DNA from: an uncultured Lachnospiraceae bacterium
GTDB lineage: Bacteria > Bacillota > Clostridia > Lachnospirales > Lachnospiraceae
Length of the DNA stretch: 15,666 nt
Assembly: GCA_905201915.1 (NCBI GenBank)
Contig: CAJKQE010000046.1
Coordinates: 1 to 15,666, forward strand
Direction: 5' to 3'
How positions within the stretch are numbered: the first letter of the stretch is position 1; every line of letters starts with the position of its first letter. The notes under the pieces are model-generated. The model did not search any database. It had not been told where the DNA came from and saw only the letters and a list, made by a program, of their open reading frames with translations. Positions 1 to 7,032 of the stretch are shown piece by piece. The position numbers and the translations under genes were made by a program.

Positions 1-570
1 AACTATGATTTACTGTTTTTAGATATTGATATGAAAGGTATTAATGGGATAGAAACAGCAAGAAAAATTCGCTTAAAAGATAAGAAAATCAAAATTGTAT
101 ATGTGACGGCATATAAAGAATATGCAAGTCAGGCGTTTTCCGTACATGCTTTCGGCTATTTGTTAAAGCCCATAAAAAAAGAAAAAATTTACAGGCAGAT
201 ACAGGATGCTCTTTCTTATGAGGAGGAAACACCCAAGGAGATACCGATTTTAGAATTTATGACTTTGGAAGGGCGTGTTCGTATTCCATGCGATACCATT
301 TATTATTTTGAATTTTTTAATCGGAAGATTAAGCTGGTATCTGAGAAAGAAACCTATTTTATGAGAGGAAAAATCAGTGATATCAGAGAAAAAATGGAAA
401 TATACGGTTTTGCTGCTCCTCATAAAAGTTTTGTGGTAAATCTGGATAAAGTGAAAAACATTAAAGGTTATGACATTTATTTGATGAACAATGAAATACT
501 TCCTTTATCTCAAAAACAGGCAGTTATATTTAAAAAATCTCTGAGCAGATTTCTGGTAAAAAAGGAGTAA
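1..570 (+). CDS. LytTR-family response regulator, 5' end outside window
   Basis: This is a cytoplasmic two-component response regulator of the AgrA/LytR type, which binds DNA through a LytTR domain when phosphorylated. The frame is open from base 1, so the gene starts upstream; 189 residues are visible and roughly 50 are missing. The first residues, NYDLLFLDIDM, are the receiver phosphorylation loop, and the Asp at bases 22-24 is the likely phosphoacceptor. The conserved switch Thr (VYVTAY) and Lys (LLKPI) follow. The C-terminal ~105 residues are a LytTR domain with the typical HKSFVVNLDKVKNI segment. The stop lies 4 bases before the kinase start, with AAGGAG inside its last codons serving that gene. 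The pairing with a GHKL kinase of AgrC type fits a sensor pair responding to a peptide or envelope signal; the signal itself is unknown. The family call is firm and the target genes are not visible. Confidence 0.93.
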   Translation, partial: NYDLLFLDIDMKGINGIETARKIRLKDKKIKIVYVTAYKEYASQAFSVHAFGYLLKPIKKEKIYRQIQDALSYEEETPKEIPILEFMTLEGRVRIPCDTIYYFEFFNRKIKLVSEKETYFMRGKISDIREKMEIYGFAAPHKSFVVNLDKVKNIKGYDIYLMNNEILPLSQKQAVIFKKSLSRFLVKKE

Positions 571-574
571 AGGT

Positions 575-1723
575 ATGGATATTTTTTATGGGGTGGAGAT
601 TATCGTATTTTTAGGCCTGTGCATTTGGTTTTCCCGGAAAGTAAAAAAACAGGCACAGGAGAGTTTGATTTTTTATTTTTTGTTGTTCTTTGCAGGAATT
701 TTTATCAGCTATGTGTTATCGGTTCATTTAAAAAGTACCATTTTGTCAGGAATTATATGGAATATGTCATGGGCGTATGTTATTGAAGATCCGTTTGCGG
801 TATCGCGTATTGGGGCTGCCTTAATCCGCTGGATGATAGATGTTTTTTGGATATTGATTTTAGACGGAATGATGAAGCAGCAAAGAGTCTTAACGCTGAA
901 AAGAGGGCAGAGACTCATTTTTTGGGCAATGCCGATACTTTCGGTTATCTTTCTCATTTCCCTGCTTCTTATCGGGGATTATTATGTAAGATGGAATGGA
1001 TATGCACTGATTATTTTCAATATTGTTCTTCTGTTTGGCATGAATTTAGTGGTGTTTTATTCCTATCAGCTTGTGGCAAAGAGCTGTGAAAACAGACAAA
1101 GAGAAGAACTGCTCTATCAACATTATTTAAAGTTGGAGGAAAGCTATCAGGCATCACGGAAGATTGTACATGATTTAAAAAATCACATGCAGGTAATTAC
1201 AGAGCTTTATGAAATGGGAGAAATTCAGAAAGCAAAGCAGTATAATCAGGAGGTTTTTCATATTCTAAACCAAAGCCATCATTTGTGGTATACAGAAAAC
1301 AGAATGTTAAACATTATTTTAAACGAAAAGCTCTGCCATAAAAATCTTCAAAATGTGAAGCTGGAGCTAGATATACAGGAACATTGTCTTGACAGAATAA
1401 ACGAAATGGATATCACCACGATTTTTGCCAATTTACTGGATAATGCCATTGAGGCAATCGGAAGCGAAGGACAAGAACCTCGATTTTTGAAAATCAGTGT
1501 AAAAGAAGCAAAGGACTTTTTGATTATACATGTAGCAAATTCTATGGGAAATGTACAAAAACGGGAAAAGAAGCATGAAGGCTTAGGACTTGGAAATGTA
1601 AAGGAGGCGGTGGAAAAATACGAAGGAACATGTACTGTTGAAAAGAATGAAAAACAGTTTGAAGTAATTATTATGATTTCATCAAATCATTTTCAGGAGG
1701 TAGAAAATTATGAGAAAAAATAG
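575..1723 (+). CDS. GHKL sensor histidine kinase (AgrC-like)
   Basis: This is a membrane sensor histidine kinase that should phosphorylate the response regulator encoded just upstream. The 382 residues begin with about five to six hydrophobic segments (roughly 3-19, 29-50, 80-99, 113-134, 142-168), typical of polytopic AgrC/DUF-type sensors without a large extracellular domain. A helical linker leads to the phosphorylation motif IVHDLKNHM with H199. The ATP-binding domain has an N-box NLLDNAIEA (286-294) and a G-box EGLGLGNVKEAV (335-346), matching the HATPase_c_5 class used with LytTR regulators. AAGGAG lies 7 bases before the ATG. The 3' end overlaps the lipoprotein start by 14 bases, which indicates translational coupling. 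No AgrB/AgrD-like peptide gene is present, so the ligand cannot be inferred. Confidence 0.93.
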   Translation: MDIFYGVEIIVFLGLCIWFSRKVKKQAQESLIFYFLLFFAGIFISYVLSVHLKSTILSGIIWNMSWAYVIEDPFAVSRIGAALIRWMIDVFWILILDGMMKQQRVLTLKRGQRLIFWAMPILSVIFLISLLLIGDYYVRWNGYALIIFNIVLLFGMNLVVFYSYQLVAKSCENRQREELLYQHYLKLEESYQASRKIVHDLKNHMQVITELYEMGEIQKAKQYNQEVFHILNQSHHLWYTENRMLNIILNEKLCHKNLQNVKLELDIQEHCLDRINEMDITTIFANLLDNAIEAIGSEGQEPRFLKISVKEAKDFLIIHVANSMGNVQKREKKHEGLGLGNVKEAVEKYEGTCTVEKNEKQFEVIIMISSNHFQEVENYEKK

Positions 1724-2135
1724 TTTTATGAAAAAGCTTACAGCAGTTATTCTGGTGGGAATGTTATTGCTTCTGACAGGCTGTCAGGGAAAACTATCGG
1801 ACAAATTCAATAAGGAAGAAGTCAAAAATGCGGCAAAGGATATTGTGACACAGGTAAATGAAGGTAATGTGGAAAGTGTATATAATGACATCTTTAGCTC
1901 TGTTATGAAAAATGCCATTGCGTTAGACACTTTGCAGGAAAATTTATCATACACCTTAGATAAAGTAGGAGAGTTTGACAGCTTCGAGAAAATAGAGGTG
2001 GCAGGAACAAAAGACAAAGATACAGGCACAGAATATGCAACCGTTATGGTTTTAGCAAAATACGAAGAAGGAAAGGCAATGTTCACTGTTTCCTTTGATG
2101 AGGATATGAAATGTGCGGGCTTCTTTATTAAGTAA
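1710..2135 (+). CDS. small lipoprotein, DUF3887-like
   Basis: This is a predicted extracytoplasmic lipoprotein of 141 residues. A basic start (MRKNSFMKK), a hydrophobic core and the lipobox LLTGC with C25 as the lipidation site make a type II signal peptide. The mature part (EEVKNAAKDIVTQVNEGN... through the final GFFIK) has the layout of DUF3887: an amphipathic helix followed by beta strands ending in a phrase resembling F-V-S-F-D-E. That family has no settled enzyme function; it is a small NTF2-like or sensor-like domain. An AGGAGG box precedes the ATG, which lies inside the kinase gene. Its place between a sensor kinase and another membrane protein suggests a surface component of the same signalling module, either an accessory sensor or a regulated output. 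That role is inference. Confidence 0.8.
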   Translation: MRKNSFMKKLTAVILVGMLLLLTGCQGKLSDKFNKEEVKNAAKDIVTQVNEGNVESVYNDIFSSVMKNAIALDTLQENLSYTLDKVGEFDSFEKIEVAGTKDKDTGTEYATVMVLAKYEEGKAMFTVSFDEDMKCAGFFIK

Positions 2136-2155
2136 ATGAAGTGGAGGCGTAAAAG

Positions 2156-2890
2156 ATGATAGTAATCTGGAGTATAATTGCCTTATGTGGTATTTGTTCA
2201 CTGATTTTATTGTCAGGACGAGGCAGTATTTCAATCGCCGGTTACAATACCATGTCAAAGGAAGATCAGGAGCAATACGATGAGAAAAAACTTTGCCGCA
2301 TTACAGGAGCAGGAATGTTGATCATTACCGTACTTACGGCAGTTCTGGAAACTTTTGGTGAAAAGATACCAGATTGGTTCTGGACACTCTATGCTGTTTT
2401 GGTTATCTTTATTGCAGTAGGGATTATGATTTTGAGCAACACAATTTGTAAGATAAAAGAAAATACGGGAAGTAAGAAGAAAAGCTATAATAAAGTAGTT
2501 ATTTGCATTATAGCAGTATCCATAGTATTTTCCGGTTTGATTATGGGAATTGTTTTCAGTAAAGGTAAGATTGAAATTGCTGTATCAGCAAACAGACTTG
2601 AAATTCAAGGGTATTATTGGAGCGATTGCGAGATAAAAACAGAAGATATTGAGGAAATAGAATTTACCGAAGACTTTCAGGCAGGAACAAGAACCAATGG
2701 ATTTTCCGGTGCGACTTTGCTGCAAGGGGAATTTGAAAATAAAGAACAGGGAAAATATACTTTGTATGCGTATAAGGACTGCAAAGCTTACATAATCCTG
2801 CACACAAAAAAAGGAGATGTGGTAATAAACGAAAAAACAGAAAAGGAGACAAGGGAACTCTATCATGAAATAGAAAAAACTTTAAAATGA
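2156..2890 (+). CDS. membrane protein, DUF3784-like N-terminus with PH-like C-terminal domain
   Basis: This is a 244-residue membrane protein of unknown function. Hydrophobic segments lie at about 2-21, 51-66, 75-98 and 113-135. The phrase GYNTMSKEDQEQYDEKKLCR (29-48) after the first segment is the hallmark of DUF3784 proteins. After the fourth segment comes a soluble domain (about 136-244) rich in beta strands, with LEIQGYYW, I-EEIEFTEDF, R-TNGFSG and VVINEKTEKETRELYHEI. This pattern resembles the bacterial PH-like domains often attached to such membrane segments. It lies 20 bases after the lipoprotein with GTGGAGG upstream and is the last gene of the sensory operon. A transport or enzyme role cannot be read from it; a membrane partner of the kinase is plausible but unproven. 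Confidence 0.75.
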   Translation: MIVIWSIIALCGICSLILLSGRGSISIAGYNTMSKEDQEQYDEKKLCRITGAGMLIITVLTAVLETFGEKIPDWFWTLYAVLVIFIAVGIMILSNTICKIKENTGSKKKSYNKVVICIIAVSIVFSGLIMGIVFSKGKIEIAVSANRLEIQGYYWSDCEIKTEDIEEIEFTEDFQAGTRTNGFSGATLLQGEFENKEQGKYTLYAYKDCKAYIILHTKKGDVVINEKTEKETRELYHEIEKTLK

Positions 2891-2909
2891 TAGTCTCTTA
2901 TTGTATAAT
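2881..2909 (+). promoter_or_regulatory. possible promoter for the structured element
   Basis: A perfect TATAAT sits at 2904-2909, 17 bases after TTTAAA (2881-2886), a four-of-six match to the -35 consensus. It overlaps the end of the preceding gene and would start transcription at about 2916, inside the left arm of the paired element. The weak -35 and the AT-rich setting keep this tentative. Confidence 0.35.
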
Positions 2910-2910
2910 G

Positions 2911-3015
2911 GCTTTACCAAAAGAATTATTGAAGTAGAGATCGTGCTGCTACGCACCCACAAGGTTAAAAGAAATGCGGGATAGGGCACACCCGCCAATA
3001 ATTCTTTGGCTAAGC
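2911..3015. ncRNA. unrecognised structured RNA or small palindromic element
   Basis: This 105-base element lies between convergent genes. Its ends are a near-perfect inverted repeat: 2911-2931 (containing CCAAAAGAATTATTG) pairs with 2996-3015 (CAATAATTCTTTGG and flanks), with one bulged A and one 2-base mismatch, about 18 pairs in all. The enclosed GC-richer part has two further hairpins: GTGC/GCAC (2943-2946 with 2953-2956) and GCGGG/CCCGC (five pairs closing a 10-base loop, roughly 2976-2995). A second GCAC at 2986-2989 could compete for the first stem or form a pseudoknot. The three-way-junction shape suggests an RNA, but no SRP, 6S, tmRNA, RNase P or riboswitch core was found. There is no U-tract, so it is not an ordinary terminator. 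A miniature transposable element with terminal inverted repeats is the main alternative. Confidence 0.45.
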
Positions 3016-3024
3016 AAATATAGA

Positions 3025-3672
3025 TTATTGATTTTCAGCCGGCTTTTCAATTTCATCAATAGCCATGCGGAAACCATTCTGAGCAGCCTTCATTCTCCAA
3101 AAATCTGCTTTTTCCACGTCTTTTTCAGTTCCTTCTCCATAGCGGTATAAAACAGAAAGGTTGTACTGGGCAGCCGGAATATTGGCATTTGCTGCTTTTT
3201 CAAAAAGCTGGAATGCTTTTGCCGGTTCATAGGGAACGGGACTTCCTGTAAGGGAATATCCGCCCATACAGCACATGGCACGGAAATCGCCTTCTGCCGC
3301 TGCTTTTTTATACCAGTCAAAGGCTTTTGACAAGTCCTGTTTTACTCCAATTCCTTCCTCATAACAGCGTCCTACATTATACAGAGCGTTGGTATTTCCG
3401 GCTTTTGCAGCCTGTTCCATATAAGTGAAAGCTTTTTTCTCATTTTTTTCCACACCTTTCCCCTGTGCATAGAGAAGGGCAAGACGCATAGCAGCTTCTG
3501 CATGACCTTTTTGTGCAGCCTTTTCATACCATACAGCAGCTTCTGTTAAATTAACAGAGGTTCGAATACCATTTTCATAATAATATCCCACGGCATAGAT
3601 AAAATCTTTTTGACCGTTTTCTGCAAGAATTTTTAATTCCTCTACTGTAAAATTCAGATTTTGAATATTCAT
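3025..3672 (-). CDS. Sel1-repeat (tetratricopeptide-like) protein
   Basis: This is a 215-residue protein made almost entirely of about five Sel1-like repeats of 36 residues (about 22-57, 58-93, 94-129, 130-165, 166-201). Each contains the A-x-x-x-L/Y-x-x-G helix pair and the W/Y-x-K/x-A-A-x-x-G boundary, for example AVWYEKAAQKGHAEA and AFDWYKKAAAEGDF. Such solenoids serve as protein-binding scaffolds. There is no signal peptide or membrane segment, so it should be cytoplasmic. The ATG follows CGGAG on the minus strand, and a good promoter lies about 60 bases upstream. It is transcribed alone and divergently from the Fe-S operon. The partner is unknown. The fourth repeat (GGYSLTGSPVPYEPAKAF) departs most from the consensus. 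Confidence 0.9.
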   Translation of the reverse strand: MNIQNLNFTVEELKILAENGQKDFIYAVGYYYENGIRTSVNLTEAAVWYEKAAQKGHAEAAMRLALLYAQGKGVEKNEKKAFTYMEQAAKAGNTNALYNVGRCYEEGIGVKQDLSKAFDWYKKAAAEGDFRAMCCMGGYSLTGSPVPYEPAKAFQLFEKAANANIPAAQYNLSVLYRYGEGTEKDVEKADFWRMKAAQNGFRMAIDEIEKPAENQ

Positions 3673-3737
3673 AAGTTAAATCTCCGTATTCTATAAATTT
3701 TCAAGCCATCGCTTGTATTCTAAACGAGCATATTATG

Positions 3738-3765
3738 ATTATACCATGAATTGAGAAAATGTAAA
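3738..3765 (-). promoter_or_regulatory. promoter of the Sel1-repeat gene
   Basis: On the minus strand TTTACA (3765-3760) and TATAAT (3743-3738) are separated by 16 bases. Transcription would start near 3731 and leave a leader of about 60 bases before the Sel1 start codon. The -35 boxes of this promoter and the divergent Fe-S promoter are only 16 bases apart. Confidence 0.7.
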
Positions 3766-3781
3766 TAAAAGGCAAAAGGCA

Positions 3782-3810
3782 TTTACAACTGGAATACAGA
3801 ATTATATAAT
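3782..3810 (+). promoter_or_regulatory. promoter of the Fe-S assembly operon
   Basis: TTTACA (3782-3787) and a perfect TATAAT (3805-3810) are separated by 17 bases, a near-consensus sigma-A promoter. The predicted start is near 3817, about 46 bases before the ATPase start codon. A tandem 7-base repeat AAAAGGC (3767-3773, 3774-3780) abuts the -35 on its upstream side. Confidence 0.75.
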
Positions 3811-3862
3811 AGAGAACGGATTACAAATCAAGATGATTTATGATATACAGGGAGGAAGAAAA

Positions 3863-4609
3863 ATGCTGGAATTACGGAACGTTTCCTTTCGAGTTGCAGA
3901 AAATTCTAAAGACAAAGAAAAAGGAATTTTAGAAAATGTAAGTTTTACTCTTGAGGATAATAGATTCGTTGCTATCACGGGACCGAATGGAGGTGGAAAA
4001 TCAACACTTGCAAAAATTATTGCAGGAATTGAAAAGCCTACTCAGGGACAGATTTTATTAGATGGAGAAGATATTACAAACTGGAGTATTACAGAAAGAG
4101 CGAAACATGGAATTAGTTATGCTTTTCAACAGCCGGTACGCTTTAAAGGTGTTACGGTCTTTGATTTAATTAATTTGGCAGCGGGAAAAGAGATTTCTTT
4201 ATCCGGAGCATGTCAGTATCTTTCAGAAGTAGGACTTTGTGCAAAAGACTATATTAACAGAGAAGTAAATGCCAGCTTGTCCGGCGGAGAAATGAAGAGA
4301 ATTGAAATTGCCACAGTTATGGCAAGAGGAACAAAACTATCTGTTTTTGATGAGCCGGAGGCAGGTATTGATTTATGGAGTTTTCAAAATTTAATACAGG
4401 TATTTGAAAAGATGCACAAGGAAAAGAAAGGCTCTATTTTGATTATTTCCCATCAGGAACGTATTTTAAATACCGCAGATGAAATTCTGGTAATTGCAGA
4501 TGGAAAGCTTGTAAAAAGAGGAAGTAAAGAAGATGTGTTGCCTGCATTGTTAGATGCAGCACAGGCAGATACCGGCTGTGAAATGTGGCAGAAGGGAGTG
4601 CAGAGATAA
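3863..4609 (+). CDS. sufC: Fe-S cluster assembly ATPase, minimal SufC (SmsC) type
   Basis: This is the ATPase of a SUF-type iron-sulfur cluster scaffold, which drives conformational change in its SufB partner. The 248 residues carry a Walker A GPNGGGKST (40-48), a Q-loop AFQQPVRF (87-94), the signature LSGGE (139-143), a Walker B/D-loop VFDEPEAGID (161-170) and a switch His in ISHQER (H197). The EPEAGIDLWSF wording and short length match the SufC of clostridial and archaeal two-gene SufBC systems (called SMS in recent work). The start at 3863 is chosen because GGGAGG sits 6-7 bases before it; an in-frame ATG at 3833 would add ten residues but lacks an SD. Its stop codon overlaps the next start (TAATG), so the pair is translationally coupled. 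Confidence 0.92.
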   Translation: MLELRNVSFRVAENSKDKEKGILENVSFTLEDNRFVAITGPNGGGKSTLAKIIAGIEKPTQGQILLDGEDITNWSITERAKHGISYAFQQPVRFKGVTVFDLINLAAGKEISLSGACQYLSEVGLCAKDYINREVNASLSGGEMKRIEIATVMARGTKLSVFDEPEAGIDLWSFQNLIQVFEKMHKEKKGSILIISHQERILNTADEILVIADGKLVKRGSKEDVLPALLDAAQADTGCEMWQKGVQR

Positions 4610-5526
4610 TGGATAACGTACAAAAAGAGCTGTTAAAACAAATTGCAGGGCTGCATGAAATTCCTGTAGGAGCATATAACATCAGAACAAATGGAAAAAC
4701 AGAGGCAAGAAACAGCACAGAACATATCGAAATTGTCCCGAAAGAGGGAAGTGATGGTATTGTGATTAAAATTAAAGCCGGAACAAAGAATGAGAGCATT
4801 CATATTCCTGTTGTGCTAAGTGAAGCCGGATTAAAAGAGACGGTTTATAATGATTTTTATATCGGGGATGACTGTGATGTTACGATTGTTGCAGGCTGCG
4901 GTATTCACTGCGGAACAGATGATTCCAGTGAGCATGATGGAATTCACAGCTTTTTTATCGGTAAAAATTCAAAGGTAAAATATGTGGAAAAACACTATGG
5001 AAGCGGTGATGGTAAAGGACAGAGAATTATGAACCCGGAAACCATTGTGGAAGTAGGGGAAAACAGCTATATGGAAATGGATACAGCCCAGATTAAGGGC
5101 GTGGACTCTACCATTCGTAAAACAACGGTAAAACTGGACAAAAATGCCAGCGTCAAGGTGATGGAACGCTTGATGACTCACGGGGAACAGAGAGCGGAAA
5201 GCCGTTTTGTGGTGGATTTAAACGGAGAAAATTCAGGGGCTAATATTATTTCCCGTTCTGTTGCAAAGGACAATTCTTATCAGCTGTTCCAATCTGTACT
5301 TAACGGAAACGAAAAATGCAGCGGACATACAGAATGTGATGCAATTATTGTGGGAAATGCGAAAATCAGTTCCATTCCTGAAATTACTGCCAACAACTCT
5401 GACGCAGCGCTTATTCATGAGGCTGCTATCGGAAAAATTGCAGGAGAGCAGATTATTAAGCTGATGACTCTGGGACTGACAGAGGAAGAAGCGGAAGAAC
5501 AGATTATCAGTGGATTTTTAAAATAA
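4609..5526 (+). CDS. sufB: Fe-S cluster assembly scaffold, minimal SufB/SufD (SmsB) type
   Basis: This is the scaffold partner of the upstream ATPase, on which [Fe-S] clusters are expected to assemble. It has 305 residues, much shorter than E. coli SufB (about 495), and corresponds to the minimal SufB-like core beta-helix. Recognisable landmarks are AGCGIHCGTDDSSEHDGIH (96-113, with C97 and C101), the C-terminal core CSGHTECDAIIVG (C237, C243), the HEA motif (H270, E271) and the C-terminal IISGF. By eye alignment, the position of the essential E. coli SufB Cys405 appears to be Ala/Lys (NAKISSIPEI, 250-259), so C237 or C243 may act instead. The ATG at 4609 overlaps the SufC stop. No cysteine desulfurase or SufU gene is adjacent. 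Confidence 0.9.
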   Translation: MDNVQKELLKQIAGLHEIPVGAYNIRTNGKTEARNSTEHIEIVPKEGSDGIVIKIKAGTKNESIHIPVVLSEAGLKETVYNDFYIGDDCDVTIVAGCGIHCGTDDSSEHDGIHSFFIGKNSKVKYVEKHYGSGDGKGQRIMNPETIVEVGENSYMEMDTAQIKGVDSTIRKTTVKLDKNASVKVMERLMTHGEQRAESRFVVDLNGENSGANIISRSVAKDNSYQLFQSVLNGNEKCSGHTECDAIIVGNAKISSIPEITANNSDAALIHEAAIGKIAGEQIIKLMTLGLTEEEAEEQIISGFLK

Positions 5527-5553
5527 TATAGGCTTTCTTTGTTTTCAAAGCTG

Positions 5554-5627
5554 AAAAATGAAAAAATCGCTGTATCCATTGTGCGTAAAGGGCACTGAAA
5601 GTGGGGTACGGCGATTTTGTCATTTTT
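5554..5627 (+). terminator. long hairpin between the Fe-S operon and MATE gene, terminator or attenuator
   Basis: The left arm (5554-5577) and right arm (about 5604-5627) can pair over about 24 base pairs with one mismatch and two G-U pairs, starting AAAAATG and ending TCATTTTT. The loop contains a further small hairpin GTGC/GCAC (5581-5584 with 5592-5595). The right arm ends in five T residues, so it can end transcription of the Fe-S operon. No convincing promoter lies between the hairpin and the MATE start at 5650. Expression of the MATE gene may therefore depend on partial read-through or on a promoter within or upstream of the hairpin. Confidence 0.6.
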
Positions 5628-5649
5628 GTAATTTAGAAGGAGTAAAAAT

Positions 5650-7026
5650 ATGAATTCTGTGTCAAAGAAAAATAAATATGAAATCGATATGTGCAACGGT
5701 TCTATTATGGATAAATTGATTTCGTTTTCTCTGCCATTGATGCTTTCGGGAATTTTGCAGTTGATGTTTAATGCCGTGGATATTGTGGTAGTGGGGAGAT
5801 TTAGCGGCAGTCAGGCATTGGCAGCGGTAGGTTCAACCTCTGCGCTGATTAATATGTTTACGAATCTGTTTATCGGTGTTTCTCTTGGAGCGAATGTACT
5901 GGCAGCTCGTTTTTATGCCTCGGGACGTTCCAAGGAAATGTCAGAGACTGTTCACACATCCATTACTTTTGCATTGATCAGCGGAATTGTGATGGTGTTT
6001 GTAGGAGTGTTTTTTTCCAGATTTACTTTAGAACTTATGGCAACGCCCTCAGATGTCATTGATCAGGCAGCTCTTTATATGAAAATTTATTTTTTGGGAA
6101 TGCCGTTTTTCATGTTGTATAATTATGGGGCGGCGATTTTAAGAGCCGTGGGAGATACAAAGCGCCCGTTGTTTTTCCTGATTGCAGCAGGATTGATTAA
6201 TGCAGGACTAAATATGGTACTGGTTATTGTGTTTCATCTGGGCGTAGCAGGAGTGGCTATCGCTACGGTGATTTCTCAATTAGTTTCCTGTGTTTTGGTG
6301 CTACGGTGTCTTTATCAATCAGACAGCAGTTATCAGCTTCGCTTTTCCAAACTTACCTTGAAGAAAAATCATTTAAAACAGATTTTTCAGGTGGGAATAC
6401 CGGCTGGAATTCAGAGTACAGTTATTAATTTTTCCAATGTGCTGCTCCAGTCCTCTGTGAATTCTTTTGGTTCCATTGCCATGGCAGGATATACAGCAGC
6501 TAACAATATTTTTGGTTTCTTGTTTGTTGCGGTGAATTCCGTTACTCAGGCATGTATGAGCTTTACCAGTCAGAACTTTGGAGTTGGAAAATGGAAGCGC
6601 ATGGATAAGGTTCTCTGGAATTGCATTATTCTTTCTGTTGTAGTTGCGGTACTTTTGGGTGGCGGCGCTTATGTATTTGGACCGGAGCTTCTACGGATTT
6701 ATACAAAAGATCCGCAGGTTATTCAGTGTGGAGTGGAAATTCTGCTTTACACCACAGTTACTTATTTTCTCTGCGGGCTTATGGATTTGTTTCCCGGAGC
6801 TTTGCGTGGAATGGGACATTCGGCAGTACCGATGTTCTTATCTGTAATCGGAACAGTAGGAACCAGAATTCTCTGGATTTTTTGGATATTTCCACAGCAC
6901 CGTTCTTTAGATTGGCTGTTTATTTCTTATCCGGCATCTTGGATTGTAACCATTATACTTCAGGTTATTTGCTTTTGGTTTGTGCGAAAGAGCGTTCATA
7001 GAAAATTAAAAATAAATAGGAGGTAA
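5650..7026 (+). CDS. MATE-family efflux transporter
   Basis: This is an integral membrane multidrug and toxin extrusion pump, which exports cationic or organic compounds using a Na+ or H+ gradient. It has 458 residues and about twelve hydrophobic segments in two similar halves, the usual length for the family. The first half opens with ISFSLPLMLSGILQLMFNAVD and GRFSGSQALAAVGSTSALI, and includes GAAILRAVGDTKRP and NAGLNMVLV. The second half has the matching VGIPAGIQS and GALRGMGHSAVPM. These are typical of the DinF/NorM-like MATE branch common in Lachnospiraceae. The ATG has GAAGGAG 7-8 bases upstream. It sits 6 bases before the sugar kinase gene and is probably co-transcribed with it. The substrate is unknown. 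Confidence 0.93.
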   Translation: MNSVSKKNKYEIDMCNGSIMDKLISFSLPLMLSGILQLMFNAVDIVVVGRFSGSQALAAVGSTSALINMFTNLFIGVSLGANVLAARFYASGRSKEMSETVHTSITFALISGIVMVFVGVFFSRFTLELMATPSDVIDQAALYMKIYFLGMPFFMLYNYGAAILRAVGDTKRPLFFLIAAGLINAGLNMVLVIVFHLGVAGVAIATVISQLVSCVLVLRCLYQSDSSYQLRFSKLTLKKNHLKQIFQVGIPAGIQSTVINFSNVLLQSSVNSFGSIAMAGYTAANNIFGFLFVAVNSVTQACMSFTSQNFGVGKWKRMDKVLWNCIILSVVVAVLLGGGAYVFGPELLRIYTKDPQVIQCGVEILLYTTVTYFLCGLMDLFPGALRGMGHSAVPMFLSVIGTVGTRILWIFWIFPQHRSLDWLFISYPASWIVTIILQVICFWFVRKSVHRKLKINRR

Positions 7027-7032
7027 GAAAAG

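Noticed and set aside
847..1089. 80-codon plus-strand ORF inside the kinase gene
   Set aside because: It lies in another frame of a well-supported kinase and its sequence matches no recognisable family.
2911..3015. The structured element as an SRP RNA, 6S RNA or known riboswitch
   Set aside because: It lacks the SRP GGAAGCAGC core, and no purine, TPP, THF, ZTP, guanidine or c-di-GMP core motif could be matched by eye. It is left as unrecognised.
3833..3862. Earlier ATG start for the SufC-type ATPase
   Set aside because: It would place the strong GGGAGG box inside the coding region and has no Shine-Dalgarno of its own; ATG 3863 is better placed.
4585..4608. Earlier ATG start for the SufB-type scaffold
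   Set aside because: It would overlap the ATPase gene by 25 bases. ATG 4609 overlaps only the stop codon, a normal coupling arrangement.
6621..7001. 126-codon plus-strand ORF inside the MATE gene
   Set aside because: It is an out-of-frame shadow of the C-terminal membrane segments and has no Shine-Dalgarno.
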